Notes under the pieces: generated by a model
The model's database searches: none
Seen by the model: only the letters and a program-made list of their open reading frames with translations
Told to the model about the DNA's origin: nothing
Source of the DNA: Diadophis punctatus similis
Lineage: Eukaryota; Chordata; Lepidosauria; Squamata; Dipsadidae
Length of the DNA stretch: 64,000 bases
Direction: 5' to 3'
NCBI GenBank assembly: GCA_023053685.1
Contig: JALIGW010000001.1
Location: 231,629,434-231,693,433 of the forward strand
Part shown: positions 24,171 to 36,462 of the stretch, in pieces
Position numbering within the stretch: position 1 is the stretch's first letter
How the letters are laid out: the number at the start of each line of letters is the position of its first letter
Position numbers and translations under genes: made by a program

Positions 24171-24856
24171 CAGTGTTTCCCAAAGTGTGGTACGCGTACC
24201 CCCAGGGGTACGGGAAGAGTTTGGTGGGGGTACGCGTTGCACCGGAGTTCGGTGGGGATCACGTGGGAATATCCACTGCACCGTGCTTAGCTGCGCCCAC
24301 AGAACAAGGAAAGAAATAGGCGCGTATCGCAGTTTTTACATGGGAACTGGGGCCATTGTACATCGTATCGCAACTCATTATGGCGGAAACTTCTGCGCAT
24401 CCTTCGCGCAGCTCGGGTTCGGCCATTTTTAAACTGCGGGAACATTAACAGTTGACTTTGAGCCGCGGAGCTGTTTAAACGCCGGAGAATTGCAGTGTTA
24501 TCTAACGGTTAGACAGTCTTCTGAGGCGTGACACGGCGTGAATATACTGCACTTCGTTACAGAGACAACTTACTTCTTTAATAGTTAGTTCCGGGCGCCT
24601 GTTATCGTGCTTTAGTAAGTTCCACTGATTTTGATTATTTTTATAAAATACAATTTTTATCCCTAGCAGAGATTATGGATCGCTGGTTGAAATCTGGAAC
24701 TACTAAACCGAAAGAAAGTAATGATTGTAGTAGCAATCATTAGAAAAAATAAATATATTTTGATTTTTATTAAAGCATATGTTTTTTATGAGGGGTACTC
24801 AGCGTTACAAAAATTATAGAAGGCGTACACATATGTCAAAAGTTTGGGAAACACTG
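24171..24856 (+). mobile_element. Internally deleted hAT element, family D
   Basis: The ends CAGTGTTTCCCAAAGT and AGTTTGGGAAACACTG are near-perfect inverted repeats, and a perfect 8-bp duplication GCCTAATG lies at 24163-24170 and 24857-24864. Unlike the other MITEs it keeps a coding start (24675-24743). The sequence therefore looks like an autonomous hAT that lost most of its interior, leaving 686 bp. Confidence 0.95.
24675..24743 (+). pseudogene. Residual hAT transposase N-terminus
   Basis: A 22-codon frame reads MDRWLKSGTTKPKESN and then CSSNH before a stop. MDRWL/MDKFL-type starts are typical of hAT transposases related to ZBED5-like host proteins. The ATG sits 9 bp after TTTTTATCCCTAG, which looks like an intron 3' splice acceptor, so this may be the first coding bases of exon 2 of the parent element. 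The BED finger and catalytic RNase-H-like domain are absent. Confidence 0.6.
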
Positions 24857-25434
24857 GCCTAATGCAATGTGTTCTACATGAGATTGCATTGGGAGACTAT
24901 TGCTTGGTCCAAAATGCAGCAGTTTGCATGTTGGTGGATACTCACAACATAATACATCTGAGCTTCATGTCCTGTGCTGGCTCCTGGTTGGTTTCCAAGG
25001 GCAGCTCAACATTCTGCTTTTGCTCTCCTTGGCTTAGAACAGATACACTTGCAGGAACAGCTTTTCTACCCAATTTTGGCTCAGCCAATTTGAATTTCCT
25101 GGAAGAACCTGGTCACAACCCTTCAATTTCATGAGATAACCTGCCTGGAGGCTCCTATGTGTGCTTTTTTTGTGGGTGTACATTTACTCTGGAACAGCCT
25201 CTTCCATTCAATTTGCCACCATTCTATTGAGTTTCTTAATGATATTAAAATTGATTTGTTTCAGCTACATTTGGGGAAGATAAGTTGATGCAATTAGACT
25301 GATTATTGTGTGATTATTAGCATTTGATCATTGGTTTTATATTATTTTTTACCAATAATTTTAAATGTATACACTGGTACAGAGGAATTATAGAGAGTAT
25401 TTTTGACTGCAGTGGAATACAAATAGATACAATT

Positions 25435-25897
25435 CAGGGGTGGGTTCCAAGTTACCTCGCTGCCGGTTTGCTCCCTCCCGAGCCGCATGGTCGTGCTTTG
25501 CGTGCATGCATACGTATGCGTGCATGCATACGCAGTAATGAAAAAGTTGAAATTTTTTTTAAAAAATAATTTTTTTAAAAAAGCAGAAAACAAGATGGAA
25601 ATTCGGCTTCTGCACATGCTCAGAAGAAAATAATAAAATTCAAAAAATTCAAAAAAAAAAAAAAAGAAAGCCGAAAAAAAGATGGTGACCGCATGCACAA
25701 TGCCGGAACTCAGTTTCTGTGCATGCTCAGAAGAAAAAAATAAATTCAAAAAATTCAAAAAAAAAATTCAAAAAAAATTCAAAAAAAGAGATGGTGGCGC
25801 CCACGGACAGAACCGGTTTCGTGACATCACCATGATGTCACCAGCAGTTTGCTACCGGTTCTATAGAAACAGTGCGAAAGGGGAGGAACCCACCCTG
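25435..25897 (+). mobile_element. hAT MITE, family B
   Basis: It runs CAGGGGTGGGTTCCAAGTTACC to GGAGGAACCCACCCTG with a perfect 8-bp duplication ATACAATT at 25427-25434 and 25898-25905. The interior has an imperfect internal duplication: 'cggcttctgcacatgctcagaagaaaataa' at about 25604 recurs in similar form at about 25710, each followed by A-rich runs. Confidence 0.95.
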
Positions 25898-25905
25898 ATA
25901 CAATT

Positions 25906-26629
25906 ACTTAATTTGCAAGTAAGTCCTATATTACTTAGTGGAATTACTCAAGTATATAAATGAGCATCAACTATTAAGGACTGGCATCATCTCAGCTATT
26001 TTTTTTCTGGCTATTTCAGAAAACAGCAGCAGCTCAGTATCACTTTAGATGAAAAGCAATGAAGCATTGTAGCTAGAATAGCAGATTCCTTAGGCAAAAC
26101 TTTGTATCATTATAGAAGTTTTGTATATTTTAATTTTGCCTCTCTCTTTTAATATATTCTATTAAAACATAGTGAAGATGTAAAAATCCTCTTTAGAAGA
26201 CTGTTAGGTCATATAAAAAGATAATCATGGAATCTTTTTTTCTTCTTCTCAGTTACGGCCTTTATGGACATCATTAAGTAAAAGGAAGAACATCCATGTG
26301 AGTCAGTTTTTGGCAGACTATAAAATTGTTTTGGTTCTGGTTTAATGGCTTTTAATATGAGATTGATTTTTCTGTATACTTTAATTATTGTGCTGCTGCT
26401 AATTTGCATTGTTTTTCAGAGCGATCCTATGACTGTCTATTCAGGCATAAATCATAGTTTATTCTGAAGCTTGAGCCAAGTGACAAGGTGCAGAATTGCA
26501 GCTATCATACATTGTTTTTTTTTTTTTTTTTTTTTTTGTACACCAACATAGGAGCTCTTCTTAGTATATAAAAAAAGAGTTCAAATATTTCAGTGCATTT
26601 CATCATGCATTCTTCTCTCCATTGCTTCT
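25906..26629. other. No gene recognised; poly-T run
   Basis: Unassigned DNA with a 23-bp poly-T at 26515-26537. Confidence 0.5.
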
Positions 26630-27370
26630 CCATTGTGGGTGGAGCTACCACTCAGGATGGGTTTTCCTCGTCCATTCAGAATAAGGACCGAGTCTGACAA
26701 TTTTGACAGGATCCGCCTTGCCAGTACAATCCAGCTTCGACTCGGTCCTCAGACTGGACAGACGTGGCTTACATTGGCTCTTCACTGTTTGCTGTTTTCA
26801 TCTATTGCAAATTGTCATATTGGCATGGACAGGCGTGAGTTGTTTTTTTCCCGATGTCTTCAGCTTCATCGAAGCTAAATCGGGAGGAGTGCGACTGAGG
26901 GGCTTCGGCTCCAGCCAAGGCAGTCTGACTGCCGTGCCTCCATGGCATTGACTGAAAGGGGCTGCAGCCTGGTCTGCCACTCAAGCTTCATGCTCACCGG
27001 ACTTTCCAAGGCACTTTCTTGTCAGGGGCCTTTCGGCTCCATGCTATTAAGCAGCGCAGCAGTGGTCTAAGGACCATTGGCTCCCTTCTCCTGGCTTTGA
27101 TTGGCCAGTTGAGAGGTTCGGGGCGCTTGATCGGACATTGCTCAGTGCTGTCACAGGAAACTTAGCTCTCGGGTGACCAGACCACAGGGGGCCTCCCCCA
27201 CCCACTTCCTCATCTTGCTGCTTCTATTGCCGCTGCAAGGGCGTGCGATCATCTGCCCTCTATCTGGCCGGGAAGAGTTGGACTTCATTCCACCGCAGCA
27301 GTCAATTGCACGGCTTCGCTTTTAGGGGGCGATTGTTCAGCTTCTCTCCCTCAGTATCCAGCCTGTGATT
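26630..27370 (+). mobile_element. Probable DIRS-associated segment
   Basis: This GC-richer stretch stands out from both flanks and abuts the DIRS-like reverse transcriptase fragment. Its last 40 bases read SIQPVIETDAL on the plus strand, similar to the start of an RNase H domain (IETDAS), which would be the opposite orientation to the reverse transcriptase. Assignment is inference. Confidence 0.35.
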
Positions 27371-27828
27371 GAGACAGATGCCTTGACATCCAGGTAACAT
27401 TGGACATGCATGAGCATGGACCGAAGATGAGCCACTAAGGCTCCTAGGATTTTGGTGAATACCCTGGGGGCTGAGGAAAGGTCAAAGGGAAGGGCCCTAT
27501 ACTGAAAGTGTCTACCTGCATAACAGAACTGAAGGTACTGTCGATGAAGATGGTTAATCGGTATGTGCAGATAGGCTTCAGTCAGGTCCACGGATGCGAG
27601 ATATTCCCCCTGGTGAATGCACCCCAGAATAGACTGCAAGGAATGCACCCTGAACCGTCTATATTTAATGTACTGGTTCAGACTCTTAAGGACCAGAATT
27701 GCCCTCCATCCCCCCCCCGAGGTTTTGGGGACTACCAAAAGGATAGAATAAAAGCCCTGCCCCTGTTGGCTCTGAGGTACCTGTTGGTGTATAGTTAAGA
27801 GAATAGTTTCCTTCCCTCCTCCTCCCAC
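27371..27828 (-). pseudogene. DIRS-like retrotransposon reverse transcriptase fragment
   Basis: The minus-strand frame (27337-27828) has GFYSILLVVPKTSGGGWRAI, then SVDLTEAYLHIPI, YRALPFDLSSAPRVFTKIL and VQCYLDV. These are the ordered core motifs of DIRS-type (tyrosine recombinase) retroelement reverse transcriptases. The catalytic YLDD has become YLDV and the frame leaves the family there. RNase H, methylase-like and recombinase domains are missing, so it is a dead internal fragment. Confidence 0.85.
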
Positions 27829-28448
27829 TGTAAGTGACCCTCAGCCTGACACTACAGACTTAGACATACTAGATAATGCCACACTGTTTCAATTACACAG
27901 ACTAAAGGATATTGGTAAGTATTTCAATAATAAGTAAATGTTAAATAACTGTATGCAGAGAAGTATGTTACATGCAGGAATAAGGGCTCAAAAATGGAAG
28001 ATGATGGATAGAAAGAAGGAAAAGGATTCTTTCAAGATAAGAAATTCATATGGGAATAGTTTACATTCAGGCAATTAATGCTTGAATCATCTTCTGTTCA
28101 GATTTTTCTTCAATTTGACCAAGAAAAAACACACATTTTCCTAGGATCTAGCAAAGTATTTCTCTGTTCTTCTATTACTGCCTTGAGTTTAGGAACACCC
28201 TCAGCCTCATATTTTTCACAAAGAGTTAGGAACTCCCTGTAGAAGCTTAAAAAGGCAGAGAATGGATGGTTTTCAGTTCCACCAGGAGTTCAAACTCTTA
28301 GGTTAAACTGCTGTTTTATGAGGCTCTCTTTATCTCAAAATATGCTGGCATTACTTATGGAACTAACATTAAAATGAAAATAATGAAACAGATTGATGTT
28401 GTTGCCTCTTCAAAATCTGGCCAAAGACCTCTTTAAGTTCATCATGAT
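27829..28448. other. No gene recognised
   Basis: Unassigned DNA. Confidence 0.5.
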
Positions 28449-28688
28449 CAGAGGTGATATTCACTTACCTTCCCTACCTGTTTGCAAATGTCAGCGCGCG
28501 TGCATGCGCACGGCCTTCTGCGCATGCACTTTACTCGTGTGCATGGTTTGCACGCATGCGCACGGCTTCAAAATGTGCCTAAATAGGATGGCATAGCACT
28601 GGGGCAGGTGGCGGGTGGGCAGGCCCATCTATAGGATGCTACTACCAGTTCGCCTGAACCAGTCCGAACCGACAGAGTACCACCTCTG
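28449..28688 (+). mobile_element. hAT MITE, family B, shortest full copy
   Basis: A 240-bp element runs CAGAGGTGATATTCACTTACC to GAGTACCACCTCTG with a perfect 8-bp duplication ATCATGAT at 28441-28448 and 28689-28696. CpG-rich core with GCGCGCGTGCATGCGCACGG and TGCGCATGCAC, i.e. NRF1-like half-sites. Confidence 0.95.
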
Positions 28689-28696
28689 ATCATGAT

Positions 28697-29669
28697 CCAC
28701 CCTTATTCCCTTTATCTATTGGAAGCATATGCTTGATTGGCAACCTTGAACCCTAAGGATGGATAGAGAGTGATGGTCATGTAAGAGCCTTTTCTTGTGA
28801 CCACGATTTCCACTCCAGGATAGATGGAGTGTGAATGCCTTTGTGTTAAATTGGGAAAGAGAGAGAAGTTAGGGATCTTTATATAGTAGCACTGAGTACA
28901 ACATGATTCTTTTCTGAGCTGAAGTTAAGTAGTGGAGTTTCCCAGGTGCCTTGTTCTGGGTAACTTCAAACTCTATTTCTTGGGGTCATGTTTAGCAAGG
29001 GCTTCCATGACAACCATTAATTTGTCCCAAGTCATATTTTGTCTAACACACATAGCTGTATAGCTTATAGACCTGATTTTGTGAGTGGGTGTTTTGTGGG
29101 TGTGGGTAGCATATGAAATAGATGTGGAAATAATTTAGGCATCTGGATCATTTCCTGGTCAGATGCAACTATTGGCTACCAAAGACCAGGCATCATCCAA
29201 TGGATCCAGATGGTTTCTAAAAGGCATTTGAGCAACTTCTCAACCATCTGTTGGGCAATTCAATTAAGAATCTGGTCAATGCCTGGAATATGAAAATAGC
29301 TAAGCCTCTTGATGTGATTACTGTTGAACAACCTCTTCCATTTAGCTATTCCCAGGGAGGTCTCAGGGATAACACTGGTTTAATGAGGACTTCCAAGAGA
29401 TGAAATGATGGAAGAGATGTCTGGAATACTGCTAGATGAAGATGAGAAGTTATTCTGAGTTACAATATGGATAACCTCACTACACTGTGAGGTGTACAAC
29501 CTACACTGTGACAATAAGAAAGTGTAGCATGCTCACTTTTCTGTTCTTTGTGTAATGGCTTTGTTACACATTCCTTGTTCTGTCCTCGATACACCTTACT
29601 CTTTGTGCAGCTTGACATGCAGCTAAACCCACCTATCCTCCAATAAAACCGACCGTGTATGTAGATCTG
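28697..29669. other. No gene; possible short LTR at 29523-29691
   Basis: Mostly unassigned. The stretch 29523-29691 begins TGTAGC, ends GAACA and has AATAAA at about 29643, which could be a solo LTR, but I could not find a target duplication. Confidence 0.3.
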
Positions 29670-30254
29670 GATGCTTTATTAAAGGAACAGGATGGATGAA
29701 ACTGGGAAAAATAGAAATACATATTACAGACACCTCACATCCTGGACACAAACTGCTTCAACTCCTACCCTCAAAACGACGCTATAGAGCACTGCACACC
29801 AGAACAACTAGACACAAGAACAGTTTTTTCCCGAACGCCATCACTCTGCTAAACAAATAATTCCTTCACCACTATCAAACTATTCACTAAGTCTGCATTA
29901 GTATTAGTCTTCTCATTGTTCCTATCACCCATCTCCTCCCACTTATGATTGTATGACTGTAACTTTGTTGCTTGTATCCTTACGATTTATATTGACTGGT
30001 TCCTAATATGATTTGATTGCTTATTTGTACCCTGACTATCATTAAGTGTTGTACCTTATGATTCTTGATGAATATATCTTTTCTTTTATGTACACTGAGA
30101 GCATGTGCACCAAGACAAATTCCTTGTGTGTCCAATCACTTGGCCAATAAAATTCAATTCAATTCAATTCAATTCAATTCAATTCTATTCTATTCTATTC
30201 TATTCTATTCTATTCTATTCTATTCTATTCTATTCTATTCTATTCTATTCTATG
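29670..30254 (+). mobile_element. CR1-type LINE 3' end with pentamer tail
   Basis: It contains the last part of ORF2 ('cagacacctcacatcctgg', then a frame reading KRRYRALHTRTTRHKNSFFP and ITLLNK before the stop), a 3' UTR, and 'ccttgtgtgtccaatcacttggccaataaaattc'. The 3' terminus runs directly into AATTC units and then TATTC units (30153-30254). The same 3' end is at 55520-56195 and 61255-61796. Such tails are known in snakes as LINE-seeded microsatellites. Confidence 0.9.
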
Positions 30255-32642
30255 AACCCAAACAAAAAATAAGCAGTGTTGAGTTACTGGTGAGCATAAC
30301 AATTAACAAATGCAGATAAATCTAAATCTCACCAGTGATGCTGTGCATATGGGATGTGAATTTTTGTCCTCAGATATTCACGTATCACCAACATCTTTTA
30401 ATGGAGCCTCAAGCTAAGACAAAAGAATCAGGGTTCACAGGTAATGTTTTTTAGTTGCTGGTCCTGTTTTATAGACTAGCGTTGTTCTAAAAAAAAACCT
30501 CAAAGCTTCATTTGCTTCATTGTATGTGTTGGTATGTGTATTTCAGGGAGGGATAAATGAAGAATACCTGCAACTGTCCACTAAAGCAAACGGGAACATA
30601 TATTTGGCAGCAGTGATTATAGGAAGAAGCTAGGAGTAATCACTTTGGTGACAGTTGCAATGGCATCATTTCATACTGCATGAGAGATGGCAATGGTAAA
30701 CTGTTGTTGAATTTTGTCAGGAAAAATCACATGGATTGACAATATAATAATATTGATGGCATAGTGCCAATGGAAATGGTCATCATTGCATGGCAATACT
30801 AATAGAATCACATAAGAATGCAAGCAGAGCCTTGATGGTCCACAAAGGTCCACAAAGGGGAAAAACATAGTCTGGCAGTACCTTTATCAGGAACAATTTT
30901 TTAAAAATACAAAGGAGTGTCAAAGTTTTGAGTTCTTCAGAACTCTTCATTAGGCCAGATGATACAAAGAACATGCTTATAAAAAAACAAGAAAATCCAC
31001 AAATTAAGACAGATCTTTCAACTCTACTGAATCACAAGGCCTGGTATAACTAGGTTTGAAATTCACTTTATTCAAATTGATTGTTTTACATCCAAATGTG
31101 TACCCAAATAGAGTTCCAAATACAAGGAAAAGTGCAAGAGCATCAATATGCTGATTATTGGAGCATGAATTTTGCAACTTTGGGATTTAACCATTTGCCA
31201 TGTTATCACTATCTTGATAGGATTGTTGCTGCAGATTCTAATAATGCTCAAATTTCTTCTTACTCCAGCTTTTGCGATAGGCTATAAATATAAGCAAACA
31301 ATCAAAATAAACAAAAAGTAGGGGGATTCCTATCACTCTCCCCATACTATTAATAGCAAATCTCTGACTAAAAGGTGTACTCTGACCTGCCATTTGGAAA
31401 TCATTGCAACAGAGTTAATTGTACATATATGTAAGAACATACTGTATGGATACATTCTTGAGTTCTGTACTATAGTTTGTAAGTACAGCACAACAGAGTT
31501 TTATTTGTAATTCATAACATATACAAGCATGTACTAAAATCCATGGTGTGTACAGCAGTAGAATTTTGCCATTGTCTTTGTAAAGTTCTCTATCATGGCC
31601 TGAACAAATAGAACTTTTAAAACATTTATCTTTATCCACTCTTCACTGAACAGTTGGTTCCTTTCTTCTTGCCATGTTTTCAGTTTTAATCAAGGACAGA
31701 TTCTTGTGAAAATAGGGGGTTTGTTGTTTTATTAATTTCCAAGAACTGGCTTGATTTGGCTGCCCCCTGAGGACTGCCAGAGACCAATTTAAATACAGAG
31801 GTGGGTGGCCTTTTTTTCTTTTTTGCTATTGGGTTTAACAATTTTAGTGCATGCAAAGTAAAACATGTTCATTTTCTAATATAGAATAGATTATCCAATT
31901 AAATTAGGGGCTTGCTCCTAAAGGTTCATTATTCCAGTAGTACAAATGTATGGGCTAACATACAAGAGATCCCACAAACACACCTACAGCAGTTTCCAAA
32001 TGTTGTTGCAGCACACATTTTGTCATGCAGTTTCCAATATATGCACGGGGTTTTGGAAAGATGACACCATTTATATGAGAGAGGCACAAGTGACAATTAA
32101 CTAATAAGGCAATTTTATCAAGTTCCCATGATTACAAGAAAGCTGAACCATTCTTCTCTAAATCATACATACAACAGGCCATTAAAACATCAGAAGGCAT
32201 CTCTATTCCTGAGACCAAGGGAATGATAATCATTTTCAGCCATATATCAATAAGAGTAACTGGTGTATCCCAGTTACCCTGGAGCAAAGGTAAGACAGAT
32301 GCCTGAAATTCCACTCAGTGAATGTTATGGCATTGTTACATTAGCCAGGAGACTACAATGCTATTGCAGAGTAATAGTTTGTCTGCCTGTTTACCAGCTC
32401 TGTCAGGTACATGCTTGCACGCTTCCCACAGTGCGCCACAGGAAGGTGAGCTGGCTTCACACCAGAAATAAAGCAACTCTTCTTGCAGTATCATCCAAGG
32501 CGCCACTTCCTTTCCCAGAGCTGCCTCACAAATGGGCATTGCAATCGGGAAGGTTCAGAGCTGGCAGGAACCTGACTGCCTGCACAGAGCACCAACTTGT
32601 CTCCCCATCGAAGTAGTACCTATTTGTCTACTTGCATAGAAC
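30255..32642. other. No gene recognised
   Basis: About 2.4 kb of single-copy-looking DNA. Several open frames of 60-117 codons show no domain. No repeats identified with confidence. Confidence 0.5.
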
Positions 32643-32783
32643 ATTCTTCCAAACTACTAGGTGAGCAGAAGCTGAGATGAGTGATGGGAGCTCATCTCAC
32701 CATGCAGTGCTAGAACTTGAACCGCTGGAGCAGAGACCATCTCCAGCATCATTTAGCCACTGAGCCACCACTCTTCTAACTCT
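32643..32783 (-). mobile_element. tRNA-derived SINE, Sauria-like
   Basis: On the minus strand: GGTGGCTCAGTGGCTAAA (A-box-like), GCGGTTCAAGTTC (B-box-like), then 'gagctcccatcactcatctc' and 'agcttctgctcacctag'. This tRNA head and tail differ from the SINE at 7691 and resemble Sauria SINEs, whose 3' tails match Bov-B-type LINEs. Family naming is from memory. Confidence 0.75.
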
Positions 32784-32828
32784 CTCTGCTAAGTGAAGTA
32801 TACCTATGAATGGTTCAAACAAAGATGT

Positions 32829-32914
32829 TCCCTTCCTTCCTTCCTTCCTTCCTTCCTTCCTTCCTTCCTTCCTTCCTTCCTTCCTCCCTCCCTCCCTCCG
32901 CTCCCCTCCCCTCC
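32829..32914. repeat. (TTCC)n then (TCCC)n
   Basis: About 55 bp of TTCC followed by TCCC and TCCCC units. Confidence 0.97.
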
Positions 32915-35273
32915 ATTCTTTGGTTTATTTTCTTTCCACAGAAATATGTTAAAAAAAGAAACTTCTGTTTAATATATTTTGATTAGTAACATTAGAAACC
33001 CTCCATCTGGCATCATTCCAGATCTCTTAGGATCATTTCTGAAAGCACAACTAACAGTGAAGTTAATCTTAATGTTTTCAAATTTCTGTTATTATCAATG
33101 TATGAATTCTCAAAAAATCAATATTGTTAACATTCAATAAAAGTATTTTTTGTTTTGTTTTTCTTTGCTTTTGCTTTCAAGAGTAACTGTGAAATAGTAT
33201 AAATATCAAGAGCACATGTTTGGCACAGAAGCACTGAATTGGTTGGTTCTATTTTTTTTCATCTAAAAAGTTTCAGTTCCATGTCCCTTTTTATTTCTTT
33301 TGCTTAATGCAAAAGAAAGACCAGAACAGGAAGCACCTCATAATTTTTATGAAGTAGGCAGCATCTCCAGGCATTCCTAGTTTTTTCATGTGAGTCTCCG
33401 TGTTAATTTTTAAAATTACATTTGTTTTTATTGAGTATAAAAAGCAATGAGAAAGAAAAAAATAAACAACTCTCACCATTATAAAAAATGAAAAAACAAA
33501 ACAAAACCAGAAAAACAAGTTTAGTATCTCTGTGTTTTAATCAGGATGTCCAGAATGGTGCTCAGGAACTCCACTATGCCTGCAGACCCTCTTTTCTGTT
33601 TACATCTTCCTATCCTATCTGACATTTTATTTGAAAACATTCTTTTACTTTGAAAAAAAATGGAAATCAGAAACAGGGTAAAACAAAACATTAGCTTTAA
33701 AAAATATTTCTGGGCCCAAATGGACCCTCTGAACGTCTTTAGAAAAGAAATATAATGGCCAGTTGCATCCCAATTTGGAAATGTGTGTACATGCTCAGAA
33801 ATTTAACAAGGGTAAGAATGGGGGGGGGGGGGCAGATACAGAAGTAGAAGGAGTGACACAGTAATTGACTATATCCCAATATGAGGGGGAAAGCTGCCAG
33901 GCCATGTGTTCACAACATATTCTCGAGAGTCCAAAAGTCATGACCTTCCATTGGGTTTTTGCTCAGAATTAACCATTTTGGTTTACATAACTAAGTAACC
34001 TTAATCCTTCATCCATTCTCCCTTGTGATTGCTATTTGATACAGGGAATAGCAACAGCTTGCCAAGAACAAAAGGCTGACAAAGGACAGGTAAGATTGAG
34101 AGGGAGATTGGATCTGAACCTGACCTCAGTTTGGTTTGGAAGTGCACTTTGAACAAGCCAGTTTAGGTTTCAAGGTTTATTTGTTTTATTGTTTATTTTT
34201 GGTGAGGGTAGTAGGAGGACATGGAAAAGACCTTGTTAGAGATGCCAGGGAATCGGAATTTTGGTTCACCTAACCTGATAATGAGTGATTTGGAGCATCT
34301 CTCTGGGCTGGCTTCCCCAACCACCCTCCCATCCTTGATGCATTCAGATACAACCAGGCCAGCTGAGAAATCTGGAAGGAAAGTGTCAGGTTGGGATAGG
34401 TTTGAGGCAGAAGGCCTTTCAAGCTTTCTGGGAGATGCCAAATAGATGCTCTATCACTGAAATATAGCCTCTGCTTAATTTTATTATGCAACAAGGTACT
34501 TAGTAAATGTTTACCTCAAACACTTATCTACACATTTTGCAACAGCTGAAGTGTGGGTTTGAAATGTGATGGGGGACCCAGTATTAGCCTGGATGGCTGA
34601 ACACTATGCATATGTTTACGACAGTGGTTAAACATGAAAGTCAACAAGGATGATTTTGGCAGAACAAGGAAAAAGTAACAGCATTTTTTTAAAAAAACAA
34701 ACATTTGCCTATGTGGTAATAAGTGTTATATTTATGGCTGGGATTTCCTGATTGAGATTCTATTTGACATTCACTTGATGTGAAGCTGGAAACAGGGCAG
34801 CTAAGGAAGGAGATATCTTTTTAACAGGAAGGACCACCTTAACTGAATGGAAATGAAAAATTGCAAACACGGTCAGATGGCTCCAATGAATCAAAGCAAA
34901 CAATAAAAGTAAAATGAAAAGTTGGGCACTTGGCCAGTCTAAATAATAAAGGATAGAAGTCTAAATAATCTGATCTGGACTTCATGGTTAAACACCTTGT
35001 TTCAGAAAAATGAACAATCTTTTTTTTTTGTTTCTGTTCTCTTACTATTAATTTTTTTCTTTCTATTATGCTTTATAATGGATGTGTATATAGGTATTTC
35101 TGTGTGTGCACACATACTAATTGGAATTGGTTGTGCAGGCAATTGTGCACATTTTTAAAAAGGGGACAAAAACATATGTTCCAATAAACTGTGAAATACA
35201 GAAACTGCTTAATTAATTAATTTTCTCTTCCTTGAATCCCGCTAAAATCTATCACACCCAAATCCCACTAGAA
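32915..35273. other. No gene recognised
   Basis: About 2.4 kb of AT-rich DNA with a G13-type run near 33822. No domain-bearing frame. Confidence 0.5.
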
Positions 35274-35373
35274 CAGAGGCGCCCAACCTTGGCAACTCCT
35301 CAGCCAGGCTGGCTGGAGATTTCTGGTAGTTGAAGTTCACAAGTCTTTAAAGTTGCCAAGATTGGACACCCTG
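35274..35373. mobile_element. Small palindromic hAT-type MITE
   Basis: CAGAGGCGCCCAACCTTGGCAACT is matched by the inverted AGTTGCCAAGATTGGACACCCTG, giving a 100-bp foldback. The flanks CACTAGAA (35266-35273) and CACGAGAA (35374-35381) differ at one base, a decayed 8-bp duplication. Confidence 0.85.
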
Positions 35374-35448
35374 CACGAGAAGAAATGAATTTTGGATATA
35401 CTAATAACTTGTCATATTTAATTTGATTTAAAAGGAACAATTAGAACC

Positions 35449-35673
35449 CTGGTGGCTCAGTGGTTAGAATGCAATATTGCAGGCTAATTCTGCCTACAGC
35501 CTAGATTTTGATCCTGACTGGTTCAAGGTTGACTCAGCCTTCCATCAGTAAAGGTCAGTAAAATGAGGACCCAGATTCTTGGGGGCAATATATTTGCTGT
35601 AAGACAGACACTATGGAGCGCTGTAAGACACTATGGAGCAGTGTATAAGTCTAGGTTCTATTGCTATTGCTAT
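35449..35673 (+). mobile_element. tRNA-derived SINE (squamate type)
   Basis: Head CTGGTGGCTCAGTGGTTAGA, B-box region diverged ('gattttgatcctg'), then 'gttgactcagccttccatc', 'aaaatgaggacccagattc', 'gtgtataagtctagg' and an ATTGCTATTGCTAT tail. Near the end, 'gtaagacactatggagc' is duplicated in tandem. Confidence 0.88.
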
Positions 35674-36387
35674 GATTGACAAGTATTTACAAATGATATG
35701 TGAGTGATATGTAAGCAAACTCTCTGGGATAGTATTAGACAATTATGTAGTAACTAAGCATACTCTTTATGTAGGAGAAATGTGATTAGCTTTTAGAATG
35801 AAATGGGAATCTACACTACTAACATGTTTATTCCTGCTCATTAAATTATCAATTTGCTTTTATTGTAAATACTAATATTCTGTTAAAGTTAATTATTAAC
35901 ACTAATACTTATTGTAAATGCTAACATTTTTCTGCCTTTACAGAAGGGACTATCTGTAGGAGCATAAGTAAGAAATTCTGGAGGACTTTCGCTCCTTCAG
36001 GTATGTAAATGTGTGTGTTGTCCCCAATAATTTATGCTGGGAAGTGAACAAATCCGCCCCCCCATTATTTTACATTAATTAGGCAGGATTGAGTTGCTTG
36101 AGCCTGAGGAAGAGGGAGCAAAAGATAATCAGAAAGCATCTGAAAACATTTCTTCTGAAGGATATGCTTAGTGAGCTTCTGGAATCATTGGAAAGAAATC
36201 CCAAACAAATATTGCCCTAATCCAGTTCTGAGAATTGCCTTTCCGGGTGTGCTCTGCTTTTGAAGGCTGGCAGATAGAACTGGCAGCCTGACAGAAGCTT
36301 TGGCATAATTTGTTGGAAGGAAGGAAGGCCCAAGTGGAGAGATGGGACCATATCTTGATATTCACTGTTTTTTCTTAACAGATTAAC
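35674..36387. other. No gene recognised
   Basis: Unassigned DNA. Confidence 0.5.
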
Positions 36388-36462
36388 AGAGTTGGAAGGG
36401 ACCTTGCAGGTCATCTAGTCCAACCCCCTGCCCAAGCAGGAGACCCTTACATCTGCCGCTAC
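36388..36462 (-). mobile_element. CR1 3' UTR fragment
   Basis: AGAGTTGGAAGGGACCTTGC, 'ggtcatctagtccaaccccctg' and 'caagcaggagacc' are the reverse complement of the CR1 3' UTR, nearly identical to 47850-47910. Confidence 0.9.

Larger units (their letters stand above)
24060..25300 (+). pseudogene. L2-like LINE relic, interrupted by a hAT element
   Basis: Around 24885-24960 the plus strand gives LVQNAAVCMLV, a recognisable motif of the L2 ORF2 C-terminal region, followed by LNFLEE and a decayed 3' end. The hAT element at 24171-24856 lies immediately upstream and has a GCCTAATG duplication. Whether 24060-24170 belongs to the same LINE is uncertain. Confidence 0.5.
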
